In this document: positions 43,451 to 51,956 of the stretch, in pieces
Layout: each line of letters opens with the position of its first letter
Numbering within the stretch: the stretch's first letter is position 1
DNA from: Paenibacillus sp. LHD-117
GTDB lineage: Bacteria > Bacillota > Bacilli > Paenibacillales > Paenibacillaceae
Length of the DNA stretch: 64,000 bases
Assembly: GCF_030929555.1 (NCBI RefSeq)
Contig: NZ_JAVFVT010000044.1
Coordinates: 1-64,000 of the forward strand
Direction of reading: 5' to 3'
The notes under the pieces: model-generated
What the model was told of the DNA's origin: nothing
What the model saw: the letters and a program-made list of their open reading frames with translations, nothing else
Database searches by the model: none
Translations under genes and position numbers: made by a program

Positions 43451-44595
43451 TGACGTCTGCAGAAGGGGTTAAAGGCATGGAAGCGGCCAAGCTGGCCGAA
43501 TACGTGCTCGGCCGCAAAAAGCTGTTTATTCTGGATGTGCGCAATAACGAGAATTACGCCGATTGGAGAATCGAAGGAGCAGGCATTGCAACGGTCAATC
43601 TCCCTTACTTCGAGCTGCTGGACGATATCGAACCGGCCGTTAAACTTATTCCGCATGGCGAGCCCGTGCTTGTCGTCTGCGCCAAGGAAGGGTCTTCCGT
43701 CTTCGTGGCGGAGCAGCTCACGGAAGCGGGCGTGCCCGATGTATCCTATTTGATCGGCGGGATGAAAGCCTGGAGCGAGCACATGGAACCGGTGAAGGCC
43801 GGCGATCTGAAAGGCGGCGGCGAGCTGTATCAGTTCGTCCGTCCCGGCAAGGGCTGCTTGTCCTATATGATCATCTCAGGCGGCGAAGCAGTCGTCGTCG
43901 ACGCGATGCGTATGACGGAGCGATATCTCGCTTTCGCGGCAGAAAAAGGCGCAGTTATCCGGCATGCGATCGATACCCATCTCCATGCAGACCATCTGTC
44001 GGGCGGCCGCAGGCTGGCGGAACAGACCGGTGCCGACTATTGGCTCCCGCCCAAGGATGCGGAAGAGGTTGGTTTTGCTTTCCGCAGTCTGGACGAAGGG
44101 GCGGAGATTGCGGTCGGCTGCACGGCCATCGCGCTAGCCGCCATCTATTCGCCGGGCCATACGATCGGCAGCACGACGCTGCTCATTGACGGAACGTATT
44201 TGCTGACGGGCGATATTTTGTTCGTGTCGTCGATCGGACGCCCGGACCTGGCGGGCAATGCCGAGTCTTGGGCGGATGATTTGCGGGAGACGTTATTCAC
44301 GCGGTACAAAGGTTTGCCGCAGGAGCTGCTCGTCTTGCCCGCGCACTACGGCAAGGTCGGCGAGCTTGGCGAACGCGGCCTGGTAGCTGCGGAGCTAGGC
44401 GAGCTGTTCCGCCGCAATGCCGGTCTGGCGGTGGCGGACGAAGCCGCGTTCAGGCGCGCCGTCACGGGGGATTTGCCTCCGCAGCCGCATGCCTACCAGT
44501 CGATTCGCTTGGCGAACATGGGCAAGCTGAACCCGACCGTAGAAGAACAACGCGAGATGGAGATCGGTCCGAATCGCTGCTCCATCCATGACTAA
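43450..44595 (+). CDS. Rhodanese-metallo-beta-lactamase protein, persulfide dioxygenase-like
   Basis: 381 residues. An N-terminal rhodanese domain (about 8-110) has the active Cys in LVVCAKEGSS. A metallo-beta-lactamase-fold domain (about 125-360) carries the metal motif THLHADHLSGG (near 176-186), SPGHTIGS and LLTGDILF. ETHE1-type persulfide dioxygenases oxidise glutathione or other persulfides to sulfite with this fold. In the well-known CstB the hydrolase domain comes first; here the rhodanese domain leads. GAGGTGG lies 8-9 nt before ATG 43450; a frame to 43324 is inside the previous gene. It is co-transcribed with the TusA-rhodanese gene. Confidence 0.87.
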   Translation: MTSAEGVKGMEAAKLAEYVLGRKKLFILDVRNNENYADWRIEGAGIATVNLPYFELLDDIEPAVKLIPHGEPVLVVCAKEGSSVFVAEQLTEAGVPDVSYLIGGMKAWSEHMEPVKAGDLKGGGELYQFVRPGKGCLSYMIISGGEAVVVDAMRMTERYLAFAAEKGAVIRHAIDTHLHADHLSGGRRLAEQTGADYWLPPKDAEEVGFAFRSLDEGAEIAVGCTAIALAAIYSPGHTIGSTTLLIDGTYLLTGDILFVSSIGRPDLAGNAESWADDLRETLFTRYKGLPQELLVLPAHYGKVGELGERGLVAAELGELFRRNAGLAVADEAAFRRAVTGDLPPQPHAYQSIRLANMGKLNPTVEEQREMEIGPNRCSIHD

Positions 44596-44618
44596 CGTAA
44601 TGAAGGTCAAGCCGGCGA

Positions 44619-44647
44619 TTGAATTTGCGCGACAAACCCGATATAGT
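44619..44647 (+). promoter_or_regulatory. Possible promoter of the CstR-like gene
   Basis: TTGAAT (44619-44624), 17-bp spacer, TATAGT (44642-44647). No ATACCC-type operator overlaps it, so autoregulation could only act through the upstream operon promoter. Confidence 0.5.
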
Positions 44648-44716
44648 ACCTCTAAGAGCGAAAGAACGGCCGTCCCGTATGAACCGGCGCGGAGGCGGCG
44701 AACGGGAGGATACGAC

Positions 44717-44986
44717 GTGGACAAATACGAGTATGACGATTCGGTAAGAAGAAGACTGAAGCGGATGGAAGGCCAGATTCGCGGCGTGATGCGGATGATG
44801 GACGAAGGGAAAGAATGCCAGGACGTCGTGACGCAGCTTTCCGCCGTGCGCAGCGCGGTCGATAAAGCGATGGCGCATATCGTCGCCTCGAATTTGGAAC
44901 GCTGCATCGTCGAAGAGAAGGAACGCGGCGGCGATACGGGCAAGCTGGTGAAGGAAGCGGTCGAGCTGCTCGTAAGAAGCAGATAA
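44717..44986 (+). CDS. CstR-like (CsoR family) persulfide-sensing repressor
   Basis: 89-residue helical repressor. The core RRRLKRMEGQIRGVMRMMDEGKECQDVVTQ is typical of CsoR/CstR. Two Cys are present with 28 residues between them (ECQDVV and LERCIV), matching the two conserved Cys of the family. The His that helps bind Cu(I) in CsoR is Asn here (SNLERC), which fits CstR, the persulfide sensor that links the two Cys. GTG 44717 with GGAGGA 6 nt upstream gives the normal length; a frame to 44588 would add about 43 residues. It should bind the operators at 42713, 42801 and 45088. Confidence 0.87.
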   Translation: MDKYEYDDSVRRRLKRMEGQIRGVMRMMDEGKECQDVVTQLSAVRSAVDKAMAHIVASNLERCIVEEKERGGDTGKLVKEAVELLVRSR

Positions 44987-45087
44987 AGCCCGATCAGCGA
45001 AGCTGGCGCGTGCGGGCAATAGTTGGCTGGACATACGGGAGATTGGCGGCGGCGAATGCTTGCGGCCGGTCTTTTGCGCCTTTTTTA

Positions 45088-45103
45088 ATACCGGCAGGGG
45101 TAT
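45088..45103. promoter_or_regulatory. CsoR/CstR-type operator 3 (one mismatch)
   Basis: ATACCG-GCAG-GGGTAT differs from the perfect arms at one position. It lies about 33 nt before the DsrE-like gene, overlapping or just after a weak -10 (TTAATA, 45085-45090). Confidence 0.65.
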
Positions 45104-45136
45104 TCATGAGATGAATGAAAAGGAGATGGATGACGG

Positions 45137-45616
45137 ATGACGACAAAGGAAAAAACAACGATCGTGTTGTTCAGCGGCGACTTGGACAAGGCGATCGCGG
45201 CGTTTATTATCGCGAACGGCGCGGCCGCATACGATCATGACGTGACGATCTTTTTCACGTTCTGGGGACTGAATACGATGCGCAAGGACGAGCTTGTGAA
45301 GACGAATAAAGGGCTGCTGGAGCGGATGTTCGGCTGGATGATGCCGCGTGGAGCGAAGAAGCTAGGTTTGTCGAAGATGAACATGGCTGGCATGGGCCCG
45401 CAGATGATCAAACACGTCATGAAAAAACATAACGCGCTTACGCTTCCGCAGCTCATCGAGCTGGCCCAGGAGCAAGGCGTGAAGCTGGTCGCCTGCACGA
45501 TGACGATGGATCTGCTGGGCCTGAAGCGGGAAGAGCTGCTGGACGGCATGGAATATGCCGGCGTAGCCGCGTACTTGGGCGACGCGACGGAAGCAAAGGT
45601 AAACCTGTTTATTTGA
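45137..45616 (+). CDS. DsrE/DsrF-like sulfur relay protein
   Basis: 159 residues of the DsrE/F family in its longer DsrE2-like form. Motifs TTIVLFSGDLDKAIAAFIIANGAA at the start, HDVTIFFTFWGLN, and a conserved Cys in KLVACTMTMDLLGL near residue 120 are as in sulfur carriers of cst/dsr loci. AAGGAG lies 11 nt before the ATG. With its own operator it completes the four-gene persulfide regulon. Confidence 0.87.
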   Translation: MTTKEKTTIVLFSGDLDKAIAAFIIANGAAAYDHDVTIFFTFWGLNTMRKDELVKTNKGLLERMFGWMMPRGAKKLGLSKMNMAGMGPQMIKHVMKKHNALTLPQLIELAQEQGVKLVACTMTMDLLGLKREELLDGMEYAGVAAYLGDATEAKVNLFI

Positions 45617-45618
45617 AT

Positions 45619-45668
45619 GAAACGATCTGCGCCGCAAAGGACGGCGACAGTTGTTTCACTTTGCGGCG
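45619..45668. terminator. Convergent terminator-like hairpin and dispersed repeat copy B
   Basis: CGCCGCAAAG (45630-45639) and CTTTGCGGCG (45659-45668) form a perfect 10-bp stem; the udk stop codon lies inside. A second pairing, GAAAC (45619-45623) with GTTTC (45653-45657) and CGCCG with CGGCG (45642-45646), matches dispersed repeat copy A at 35560. The two folds are mutually exclusive. Confidence 0.65.
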
Positions 45669-46276
45669 GTCAAATAATTTTCCGTAAGCGCGGATAGAAC
45701 CTGGATGCCGACTTGATTATGCCCGCCTTCGGGGATGATCAGGTCGGCGTATTTTTTGGACGGCTCGATGAACGCTTCGTGCATTGGCTTCACCGTATTC
45801 AAGTACTGGTCGTGGATCGACTTGATCGTCCGCCCGCGCTCTTCGATATCCCGGAGCACCCGGCGCAGAATCCGAACGTCCGGATCGGTATCAACGAATA
45901 CTTTGATATCGAGCAGCTCGCGCACCTTCTCGTCGGACAGGACGAGCAGTCCTTCCAAGATGACGATGTTGTTCGGCAGCAGCTCGATCTGCTCGGTTGC
46001 GGAGCGCGCGTGGAGCGAGAAGTCGTACACCGGCGCGATCGCGGCGCGACCCTCGCGGAGCAGCTTGAGATCCCGAATGAGCAGCTCGTTGTCGAAGGCG
46101 AGCGGATGGTCGTAATTGAGCAGCTCGCGTTCCTCGAAGCTGAGGTCCGGATAGTTTTTATAATAATTGTCTTGGGAGATAAAGGTTACTTTATCCGCGC
46201 CGATCCGGTCGATAACCGATCGCGCCACCGTCGTCTTGCCGGAGCCGGTTCCTCCCGCGATTCCGATCATTAACAT
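45656..46276 (-). CDS. udk: Uridine kinase
   Basis: About 206 residues. It phosphorylates uridine and cytidine in pyrimidine salvage. P-loop IGIAGGTGSGKTTVARS near the N-terminus, then SQDNYYKNYPDL, NYDHPLAFD and DYLNTVKPMHEAFIEPSK-type uridine-site segments give a confident match. ATG 46276 is chosen; TTG codons at 46285 and 46282 are nearer to the weak GGTGAA site. It runs divergent from glpP. Confidence 0.95.
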   Translation of the reverse strand: MLMIGIAGGTGSGKTTVARSVIDRIGADKVTFISQDNYYKNYPDLSFEERELLNYDHPLAFDNELLIRDLKLLREGRAAIAPVYDFSLHARSATEQIELLPNNIVILEGLLVLSDEKVRELLDIKVFVDTDPDVRILRRVLRDIEERGRTIKSIHDQYLNTVKPMHEAFIEPSKKYADLIIPEGGHNQVGIQVLSALTENYLTAAK

Positions 46277-46456
46277 AGGCAACAATTCACCGTCCTAGTC
46301 ATAAATACGATTGCAATCTCCGTATTGTAGCATAGGCGCGAACCTTTTTCATCCCGGATGCGGCAACGCGGAGATGGAGCATATTGGACATTTGCGCTGC
46401 ACCCGCTGTTCGTATTACCTTAGAGTGTAGAACGAATCATCGGGAGGTGGACGAGG

Positions 46457-47023
46457 GTGCCGCTTTTGACGACGCAACAAACCGTGCTTCCGGCGGCCCG
46501 CAAGCCAAAGGAAGTCGAAGCGGTCATCGCTTCGCCGTTCGAGTACATGGTGCTGCTCGGCGGCCACTTGGGCCATGTGAAGGGACTCGTTGATCTGGCG
46601 CAGAGCAACGGGAAGAAGGTTCTGCTGCACGCGGATTTGATCGACGGGCTGAAAAACGACGAATACGCCGCGGAGTTTCTGTGCCAAACGATACGGCCGG
46701 CCGGACTGATCTCGACGCGGACAGGGGTGATCGCGAGGACGAAGCAGGCCGGCCTAATCGCGGTACAGCGCCTGTTCTTGCTCGATTCGGACGCGCTGGA
46801 GAAAAGCTACAAGCTGCTCGAGAAGACGCAGCCGGATTACGTGGAAGTGCTTCCCGGCATTATGCCGGAGATCATCCGCGAAGTGAAGGACCGGACGGGC
46901 GTCCCCGTCATCGCTGGCGGCTTGATTCGGACGAAGGAGCATGTGAGCGAGGCGCTTGCCGCCGGCGCGGCCGCGATTACGACCTCGCGAAGCGAGCTAT
47001 GGCGGGACGGGAATAGGGCTTGA
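46457..47023 (+). CDS. glpP: Glycerol uptake operon antiterminator
   Basis: 188-residue RNA-binding antiterminator that, with glycerol-3-phosphate, lets transcription pass terminators ahead of glp genes. Segments EYMVLLGGHLGHVKGLVDLAQ, VLLHADLIDGL and PDYVEVLPGIMPEIIREV, then IAGGLIRTKEHV, match the GlpP TIM-barrel family. The GTG start has GGGAGGTGG upstream. glpK follows 66 nt later. A terminator with the right form lies ahead of glpD (48662-48719). Confidence 0.92.
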   Translation: MPLLTTQQTVLPAARKPKEVEAVIASPFEYMVLLGGHLGHVKGLVDLAQSNGKKVLLHADLIDGLKNDEYAAEFLCQTIRPAGLISTRTGVIARTKQAGLIAVQRLFLLDSDALEKSYKLLEKTQPDYVEVLPGIMPEIIREVKDRTGVPVIAGGLIRTKEHVSEALAAGAAAITTSRSELWRDGNRA

Positions 47024-47089
47024 CGGGTTGAACGGATTCGTTATACAGTGTGCGCACCGGACGCGTTATCGGGATGAGGAGGAATCGTT

Positions 47090-48577
47090 GTGGAAACATA
47101 TATATTATCGCTGGATCAAGGAACGACCAGCACTAGAGCGCTGCTCGTTGATCGGAAGGGCGGCATCGCGGGAATCGCACGCGAAGAGCTGAAGCTTCAC
47201 TACCCGTCGCCGGGAGCGGTGGAAGCCGACGCGATGGATATCTGGAAATCGGCGCAAAGCGTCATACGCGGCGTGCTCGAGAAGGTAGGGGCAAAGCCTG
47301 AGCAAGTTGCGGGCATCGGCATTACGAATCAGCGCGAGACGACGGTCGTCTGGGACAAGGCAACGGGGCTGCCGATCCATCCGGCCATCGTCTGGCAGTC
47401 GCGCCAGACGGTCGAAATATGCGACCGATTAAAGGCGGCGGGCCACGGTGAAGTTATTCATGATCGTACGGGGCTGCTGATCGACGCTTATTTCTCCGGA
47501 ACGAAGGTCGCTTGGCTGCTCGAGCAGGTAGATGGGGCGCTTGAACGCGCGGAACGCGGGGAGCTGCTGTTCGGCACGGTCGAGACATGGCTGATCTGGA
47601 ATTTAACAGGGGGCAAGTCCCATGTGACGGATGTGTCGAACGCTTCGCGGACGCTGCTGTTCAATATCCACGAGAGGCAGTGGGACGACGAGCTGCTTCG
47701 CATGATGAACGTCCCGCGGCTTATGCTGCCGGAGGTGAAGTCCAGCTCCGAGATTTACGGCTGCTTGGACGAGTCGATTCTAGGCCGCGCTATCCCGATC
47801 GCGGGAGCGGCGGGCGATCAACAGGCGGCGCTGTTCGGCCAGAACGCGTTCCGGAAGGGCGCGACCAAAAATACGTACGGAACCGGCTGTTTCATGCTTA
47901 TGAACACGGGCGAGCAAGCGATCATGTCGCGGAAAGGACTGCTGACGACCATCGCCTGGGAGTTGGACGGCAAGCTGGAGTACGCGCTTGAAGGCAGCGT
48001 GTTCATGGCAGGTGCAGCGATTCAGTGGCTTCGGGACGGACTTGAGCTGATCGACACGGCATCGGAGACGGAAGCTCTCGCGGCCGAAGCGGAATCGACG
48101 GAAGGCGTTTACGTCGTGCCCGCGTTCGTTGGCCTTGGCACCCCTTACTGGAATAGCGACGTTCGCGGTGCGGTGTTCGGTTTGACGCGCGGCACGACCA
48201 AAGCGCATTTCGTCCGCGCCGTGCTGGAGTCTCTCGCCTACCAGACGAAGGATGTGCTTGCGGTGATGGAGGAGGAAGCAGGCATTCAGCTGGAGTCTCT
48301 TGCCGTTGACGGAGGAGCGGTGGCGAACGGGCTGCTGATGCAGTTCCAGAGCGATCTGCTCGGCGTGCCGGTCGAGCGCCCGGTCGCCCTGGAATCGACG
48401 GCGCTTGGCGCCGCATATTTGGCCGGTCTGGCAGTCGGGTTCTGGAAGGACAAAGCGGAGATCGAGGCGATGCGCCAAGTGGATCGCCTGTTCGAGCCCG
48501 CGATGGAAGAGGCTCGGAGACGGGAGCTGTACGACGGCTGGCAGCGCGCGGTGAAAGCCGCGATGGCGTTTTGTTAA
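47090..48577 (+). CDS. glpK: Glycerol kinase
   Basis: 495 residues, usual length. It forms glycerol-3-phosphate with ATP. LSLDQGTTSTRALLVDRKG at the N-terminus, GIGITNQRETTVVWDKATG, GTVETWLIWNLTGG, GAAGDQQAALFGQ, TYGTGCFMLMNTG and VDGGAVANGLLMQFQSDLL are diagnostic of the FGGY kinase family and glycerol kinase in particular. GTG start with AGGAGG 7 nt upstream. No glpF facilitator gene is in the cluster, so glycerol enters by another route or passively. Confidence 0.97.
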   Translation: METYILSLDQGTTSTRALLVDRKGGIAGIAREELKLHYPSPGAVEADAMDIWKSAQSVIRGVLEKVGAKPEQVAGIGITNQRETTVVWDKATGLPIHPAIVWQSRQTVEICDRLKAAGHGEVIHDRTGLLIDAYFSGTKVAWLLEQVDGALERAERGELLFGTVETWLIWNLTGGKSHVTDVSNASRTLLFNIHERQWDDELLRMMNVPRLMLPEVKSSSEIYGCLDESILGRAIPIAGAAGDQQAALFGQNAFRKGATKNTYGTGCFMLMNTGEQAIMSRKGLLTTIAWELDGKLEYALEGSVFMAGAAIQWLRDGLELIDTASETEALAAEAESTEGVYVVPAFVGLGTPYWNSDVRGAVFGLTRGTTKAHFVRAVLESLAYQTKDVLAVMEEEAGIQLESLAVDGGAVANGLLMQFQSDLLGVPVERPVALESTALGAAYLAGLAVGFWKDKAEIEAMRQVDRLFEPAMEEARRRELYDGWQRAVKAAMAFC

Positions 48578-48599
48578 TCGGCGAGGTTCGATGCCGGGA

Positions 48600-48628
48600 T
48601 TGCGTTTCCCGGGATCGCGTGGTATAGT
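48600..48628 (+). promoter_or_regulatory. Promoter of the glpD leader
   Basis: TTGCGT (48600-48605), 17-bp spacer, TATAGT (48623-48628). It lies about 34 nt ahead of the leader terminator, so glpD can be controlled on its own. Confidence 0.65.
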
Positions 48629-48661
48629 GGGTTCAAGTTAATAAAGGTCGGAGATTCGGAG

Positions 48662-48719
48662 AAACCGTTTGGGCTGCCAGTACTTCCTATTTGGGAAGGC
48701 GGCGGCCTGAGCGGTTTTT
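48662..48719 (+). terminator. Leader terminator of glpD, likely GlpP target
   Basis: AAACCG (48662-48667) pairs with CGGTTT (48712-48717), with GGC-rich and CTTCC/GGAAG inner stems, and a T run follows. It lies between the promoter and glpD, where the B. subtilis glpD leader has its GlpP-controlled terminator. Confidence 0.7.
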
Positions 48720-48807
48720 CGTCGTTTGTGCGTGTTTTGCGGATATTGCGAGCAACTGGGTAAAGATAATCATACCTTATACACGAGGATCATCGGGAGG
48801 GGACATC

Positions 48808-50532
48808 ATGGAGAAGGGCAACAAAGGGAATACGGAAACGAGAGACAACGGTTTGGCGGCGGGCTTCGGGGCGCGCGACCGTTCGCGCATGCTTAGAGAA
48901 ATGGCTTCGAAAAAGCTCGACGTGCTGGTCATCGGAGGAGGCATTACGGGAGCGGGCATCGCGCTGGACGCCGCTTCGCGCGGCATGACGGTCGGTCTCG
49001 TGGAAATGCAGGACTTCGCCGCTGGCACGTCCAGCCGTTCGACGAAGCTGGTGCACGGCGGATTGCGGTACTTGAAGCAGCTGGAAATCGGCGTCGTGGC
49101 GGAAGTCGGCAAGGAGCGGGCGATCGTATACGAGAACGGACCGCATGTCACGACGCCGGAGTGGATGCTGCTGCCGCTATACAAAGGCGGGACGTTCGGC
49201 AAGTTTTCCACTTCGATCGGCTTGAAGGTCTATGACTTCCTGGCCGGGGTGAAGCGCGGGGAACGGCGGAAGATGTTAAGCCCAGCCGAGGCGCTGGCGA
49301 AGGAACCTTTGCTCAAGCGAGATGGCCTGAAGGGCGGCGGATACTATGTGGAATACCGGACGGATGACGCGAGGCTGACGATCGAGGTGCTGAAGAGAGC
49401 GGTCGAGACGGGCGCGTTGGCAGTCAACTACGCCAAAGCGGAGCAGCTGCTGTACGACGGGAATGGAGCCGTCTCGGGCGCGGAGGTGCTCGATCGCATT
49501 GGGGGAATGACGCACCAGATCTACGCGTCCCACGTGATCAATGCAGCCGGGCCTTGGGTGGACGCAGTCCGGGAGTTAGACGGCTCCAAGCGGGGAAAGA
49601 CGCTGCGCCTGACCAAAGGCGTTCATCTCGTCTTTGACGGCAGGCGGTTTCCGCTTCGACAAGCGGTCTACTTCGATACGCCGGACGGCCGCATGGTATT
49701 CGCGATTCCGCGCGACGGCAAAACGTACTTCGGGACGACGGATACGAACTACGCGGGGGATACGGCTCATCCGGCAATGACGGCCGAGGACCGCGACTAT
49801 TTGCTGCAAGCGGCCAACGGCATGTTCCCTCAACTGCTGTTGACCCCCGCCGACGTAGAGTCGAGCTGGGCCGGACTGCGGCCGCTTATCCAGCAGGAAG
49901 GCAAATCGCCGTCCGAGGTTTCGCGCCGTGACGAGTTGTTTGTGTCCGAATCCGGCCTGCTGTCCATCGCGGGCGGCAAGCTAACCGGCTACCGCAAGAT
50001 GGCGGAGGCGGTCGTCAACAAAGTCGCGTCGCTGATGGGGGGCGCGAGCAACGGCCGAACGTTCGGTCCGAGCATGACGCGCGATATCCCGATATCGGGC
50101 GGAAACGTAGGCGGCTCGGCTGGATTTGAGGATTTTGTAGGCCGATCCGTAAAAGAAGGCGTGGAACGCGGCTATGGCGAAGGCGAGGCGAAGTTCCTCG
50201 CGCAGCGTTATGGCTCGAACGTCGGCCGAATCTTCGAGGATGCGGAACATGCCGATCGATTGGGAAGCCGGTTCGGCTTGCCCGCCGAGCTCGCCGCGAT
50301 GCTGCGGTATGCCGTACGGCACGAAATGTCCGCGACGCCCGCCGACTTCTTCGTCCGCCGCACCGGCAACCTTTTTTTCCGCATGGACGAGGTTCGCGCA
50401 TGGAAGGAGCCCGTTATCCGGGCGATGGAGCAGGAGCTCGGCTGGAGCAAGGAGCAGCGGGACCGATATACGGCGGAATTGGAGACGCTCATCGCCGAAG
50501 CGGTCACGCCGGCGCGGGTTTCTGCAGAGTGA
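48808..50532 (+). CDS. glpD: Aerobic glycerol-3-phosphate dehydrogenase
   Basis: 574 residues. This membrane-associated flavoenzyme oxidises glycerol-3-phosphate to dihydroxyacetone phosphate and passes electrons to quinone. FAD motif DVLVIGGGITGAGIALDAASRG (near 36-57), GTSSRSTKLVHGGLRYL, and the later GLLSIAGGKLTGYRKMA are typical. ATG 48808 with GGGAGGGG upstream is chosen; the frame runs back to 48691 through the leader terminator. It completes glpP-glpK-glpD. Confidence 0.95.
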   Translation: MEKGNKGNTETRDNGLAAGFGARDRSRMLREMASKKLDVLVIGGGITGAGIALDAASRGMTVGLVEMQDFAAGTSSRSTKLVHGGLRYLKQLEIGVVAEVGKERAIVYENGPHVTTPEWMLLPLYKGGTFGKFSTSIGLKVYDFLAGVKRGERRKMLSPAEALAKEPLLKRDGLKGGGYYVEYRTDDARLTIEVLKRAVETGALAVNYAKAEQLLYDGNGAVSGAEVLDRIGGMTHQIYASHVINAAGPWVDAVRELDGSKRGKTLRLTKGVHLVFDGRRFPLRQAVYFDTPDGRMVFAIPRDGKTYFGTTDTNYAGDTAHPAMTAEDRDYLLQAANGMFPQLLLTPADVESSWAGLRPLIQQEGKSPSEVSRRDELFVSESGLLSIAGGKLTGYRKMAEAVVNKVASLMGGASNGRTFGPSMTRDIPISGGNVGGSAGFEDFVGRSVKEGVERGYGEGEAKFLAQRYGSNVGRIFEDAEHADRLGSRFGLPAELAAMLRYAVRHEMSATPADFFVRRTGNLFFRMDEVRAWKEPVIRAMEQELGWSKEQRDRYTAELETLIAEAVTPARVSAE

Positions 50533-50723
50533 ATTATATGCGCCTCGCGAACCTCTCGCTTCGATTCGGAACCCTTTTCCAATTCGGACGTATTTCGACA
50601 TGACCCGGCCGTTCTGTGCTAGAATAAATTGACGAATGGGACGGCAAATAGTCGGATGAAGCGGCGTATTACTGCTGGAAGACAGCGATCGCCGTTACTA
50701 TATGTACGAGTCGGGGTGAAACG

Positions 50724-51215
50724 ATGAGAAGGCGCAGACTGTTCGTGACGGCACTAATCTTATTCCTATTTTCGGCCGCAACGGCGGCGGAGACGGCGAG
50801 TGCGGGCGTATTCGACCGGATCAAAGATATTTACGAAACGCCTGATCGCTTGGAAGAGCTCCAGCAATCCTACGATGCAAGCATCAAGGCGATGGAAGGA
50901 CAGCTGGAAGAGTCCCGCAAGCAAGCCCAGGAACTAATCGACCGGCAGGATGAGCTGCAGCGCAGCAACGAAGCCTACCGGGAGCAGAACGAGGCGCTCG
51001 CGCAAGAGAACGAACGGCTTTTGCGCCAGATGGACGAGCTGGAGCGGAGCCGGGAGTCGATGTACCGCAAAGCGGCAGTCGCCGGAGGCATCGTCGTGGC
51101 GCTCATCGCCGCCTATGCGTTGTCCGTCCGGATATGGCGCTACATGGTATGGCGCAAGCAAGGGCGCGAAAGCCGGCGTCATGCCGACGACGGCCGGGGA
51201 GTGACGCTGCCGTGA
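50724..51215 (+). CDS. Exported or membrane coiled-coil protein
   Basis: 163 residues. A hydrophobic N-terminus (about 6-26, ending near TASAG) is a signal peptide or anchor. A long heptad-rich coiled coil (about 38-115, EELQQSYDASIKAMEGQLEE and following) leads to a second membrane helix (about 118-138) and a basic cytoplasmic tail. No family was named. GGGGTGA lies 5-6 nt before the ATG. The AIM24-family gene overlaps its stop by 4 nt (GTGA), so the two are one unit and may form a membrane complex. Confidence 0.68.
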   Translation: MRRRRLFVTALILFLFSAATAAETASAGVFDRIKDIYETPDRLEELQQSYDASIKAMEGQLEESRKQAQELIDRQDELQRSNEAYREQNEALAQENERLLRQMDELERSRESMYRKAAVAGGIVVALIAAYALSVRIWRYMVWRKQGRESRRHADDGRGVTLP

Positions 51216-51901
51216 ACATCGTCGCGCCATCCCCTCTCGGACACATCAGAGTCGAGCTGCAGGAGCAGGATGCGCTCCAAGTGCTGCATCCGAAGTCGAT
51301 TATTACTTTCCATGGCTCGCCGAGAAATCGCGAAGACAAGTTCATGGATATCGGCGGTGCCTTCCGCAAGAAAAAGTGGATCCGTTCCCGCCTGCAAGGG
51401 CCCGCCGCGTTCGTCATGGGTTTGCCGGCGGGTTATTCGCTTGTGCCGGTGGACGTGCCTGAGGGCGGCAGCTTGCTGTTCGACTTCCGCCACGTCGCAT
51501 TCCTCACGGATGGCATGCCGTTCAAGAGCAAGGTGATGCGACTGAAGACGGCTTGGATTACGAGGGAGCTTATCCGCATCCAATTCTCCGGACCGGGCAC
51601 GCTCGGTGTGCTGGCCAGCGGCGATCTTGCCGCGATCCAGCTGGATCCGGAACAGCCGCTGTTCGTGGACAAAGGCGCGTTGGTCGCATACCCCGAGGAC
51701 GCCTCTATCCGGTTATCCGTCTATGGCAACTCCTTGGCGAGTCAACATATGAACGTGCAATGGGAGCTGAAGGGCAAAGGTCCGGTACTGATTCAGACGG
51801 GTTCCAGGGACACGGGGCTCGAGAGCCGGCTCAGCGACGACGGCTGGTTCAAGCGGGTGCTACGGGAAGCGCTGCCGTTCGGCAGCGTGTACATCAAATA
51901 A
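51212..51901 (+). CDS. AIM24-family (DUF124) protein
   Basis: 229 residues of the AIM24/DUF124 beta-rich family, found in bacteria and in mitochondrial AIM24; biochemical role unknown. The pattern DFRHVAFLTDGMPFKSKVMR, GPGTLGVLASGDL and LFVDKGALVAYPEDASI is characteristic. GTG 51212 gives a start overlapping the preceding stop, with GGGGAG about 10 nt upstream; the frame back to 51134 lies inside that gene. Translational coupling with the coiled-coil protein is likely. Confidence 0.78.
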   Translation: MNIVAPSPLGHIRVELQEQDALQVLHPKSIITFHGSPRNREDKFMDIGGAFRKKKWIRSRLQGPAAFVMGLPAGYSLVPVDVPEGGSLLFDFRHVAFLTDGMPFKSKVMRLKTAWITRELIRIQFSGPGTLGVLASGDLAAIQLDPEQPLFVDKGALVAYPEDASIRLSVYGNSLASQHMNVQWELKGKGPVLIQTGSRDTGLESRLSDDGWFKRVLREALPFGSVYIK

Positions 51902-51956
51902 GGGGAGAGTCGGTAAAATAAAACTGATTCGTCAAGAATGGGGGAGGTGATGCCGC

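Noticed and set aside
46286..46456. GlpP-type leader terminator before glpP
   Set aside because: No stable hairpin followed by T could be found in the udk-glpP intergenic region.
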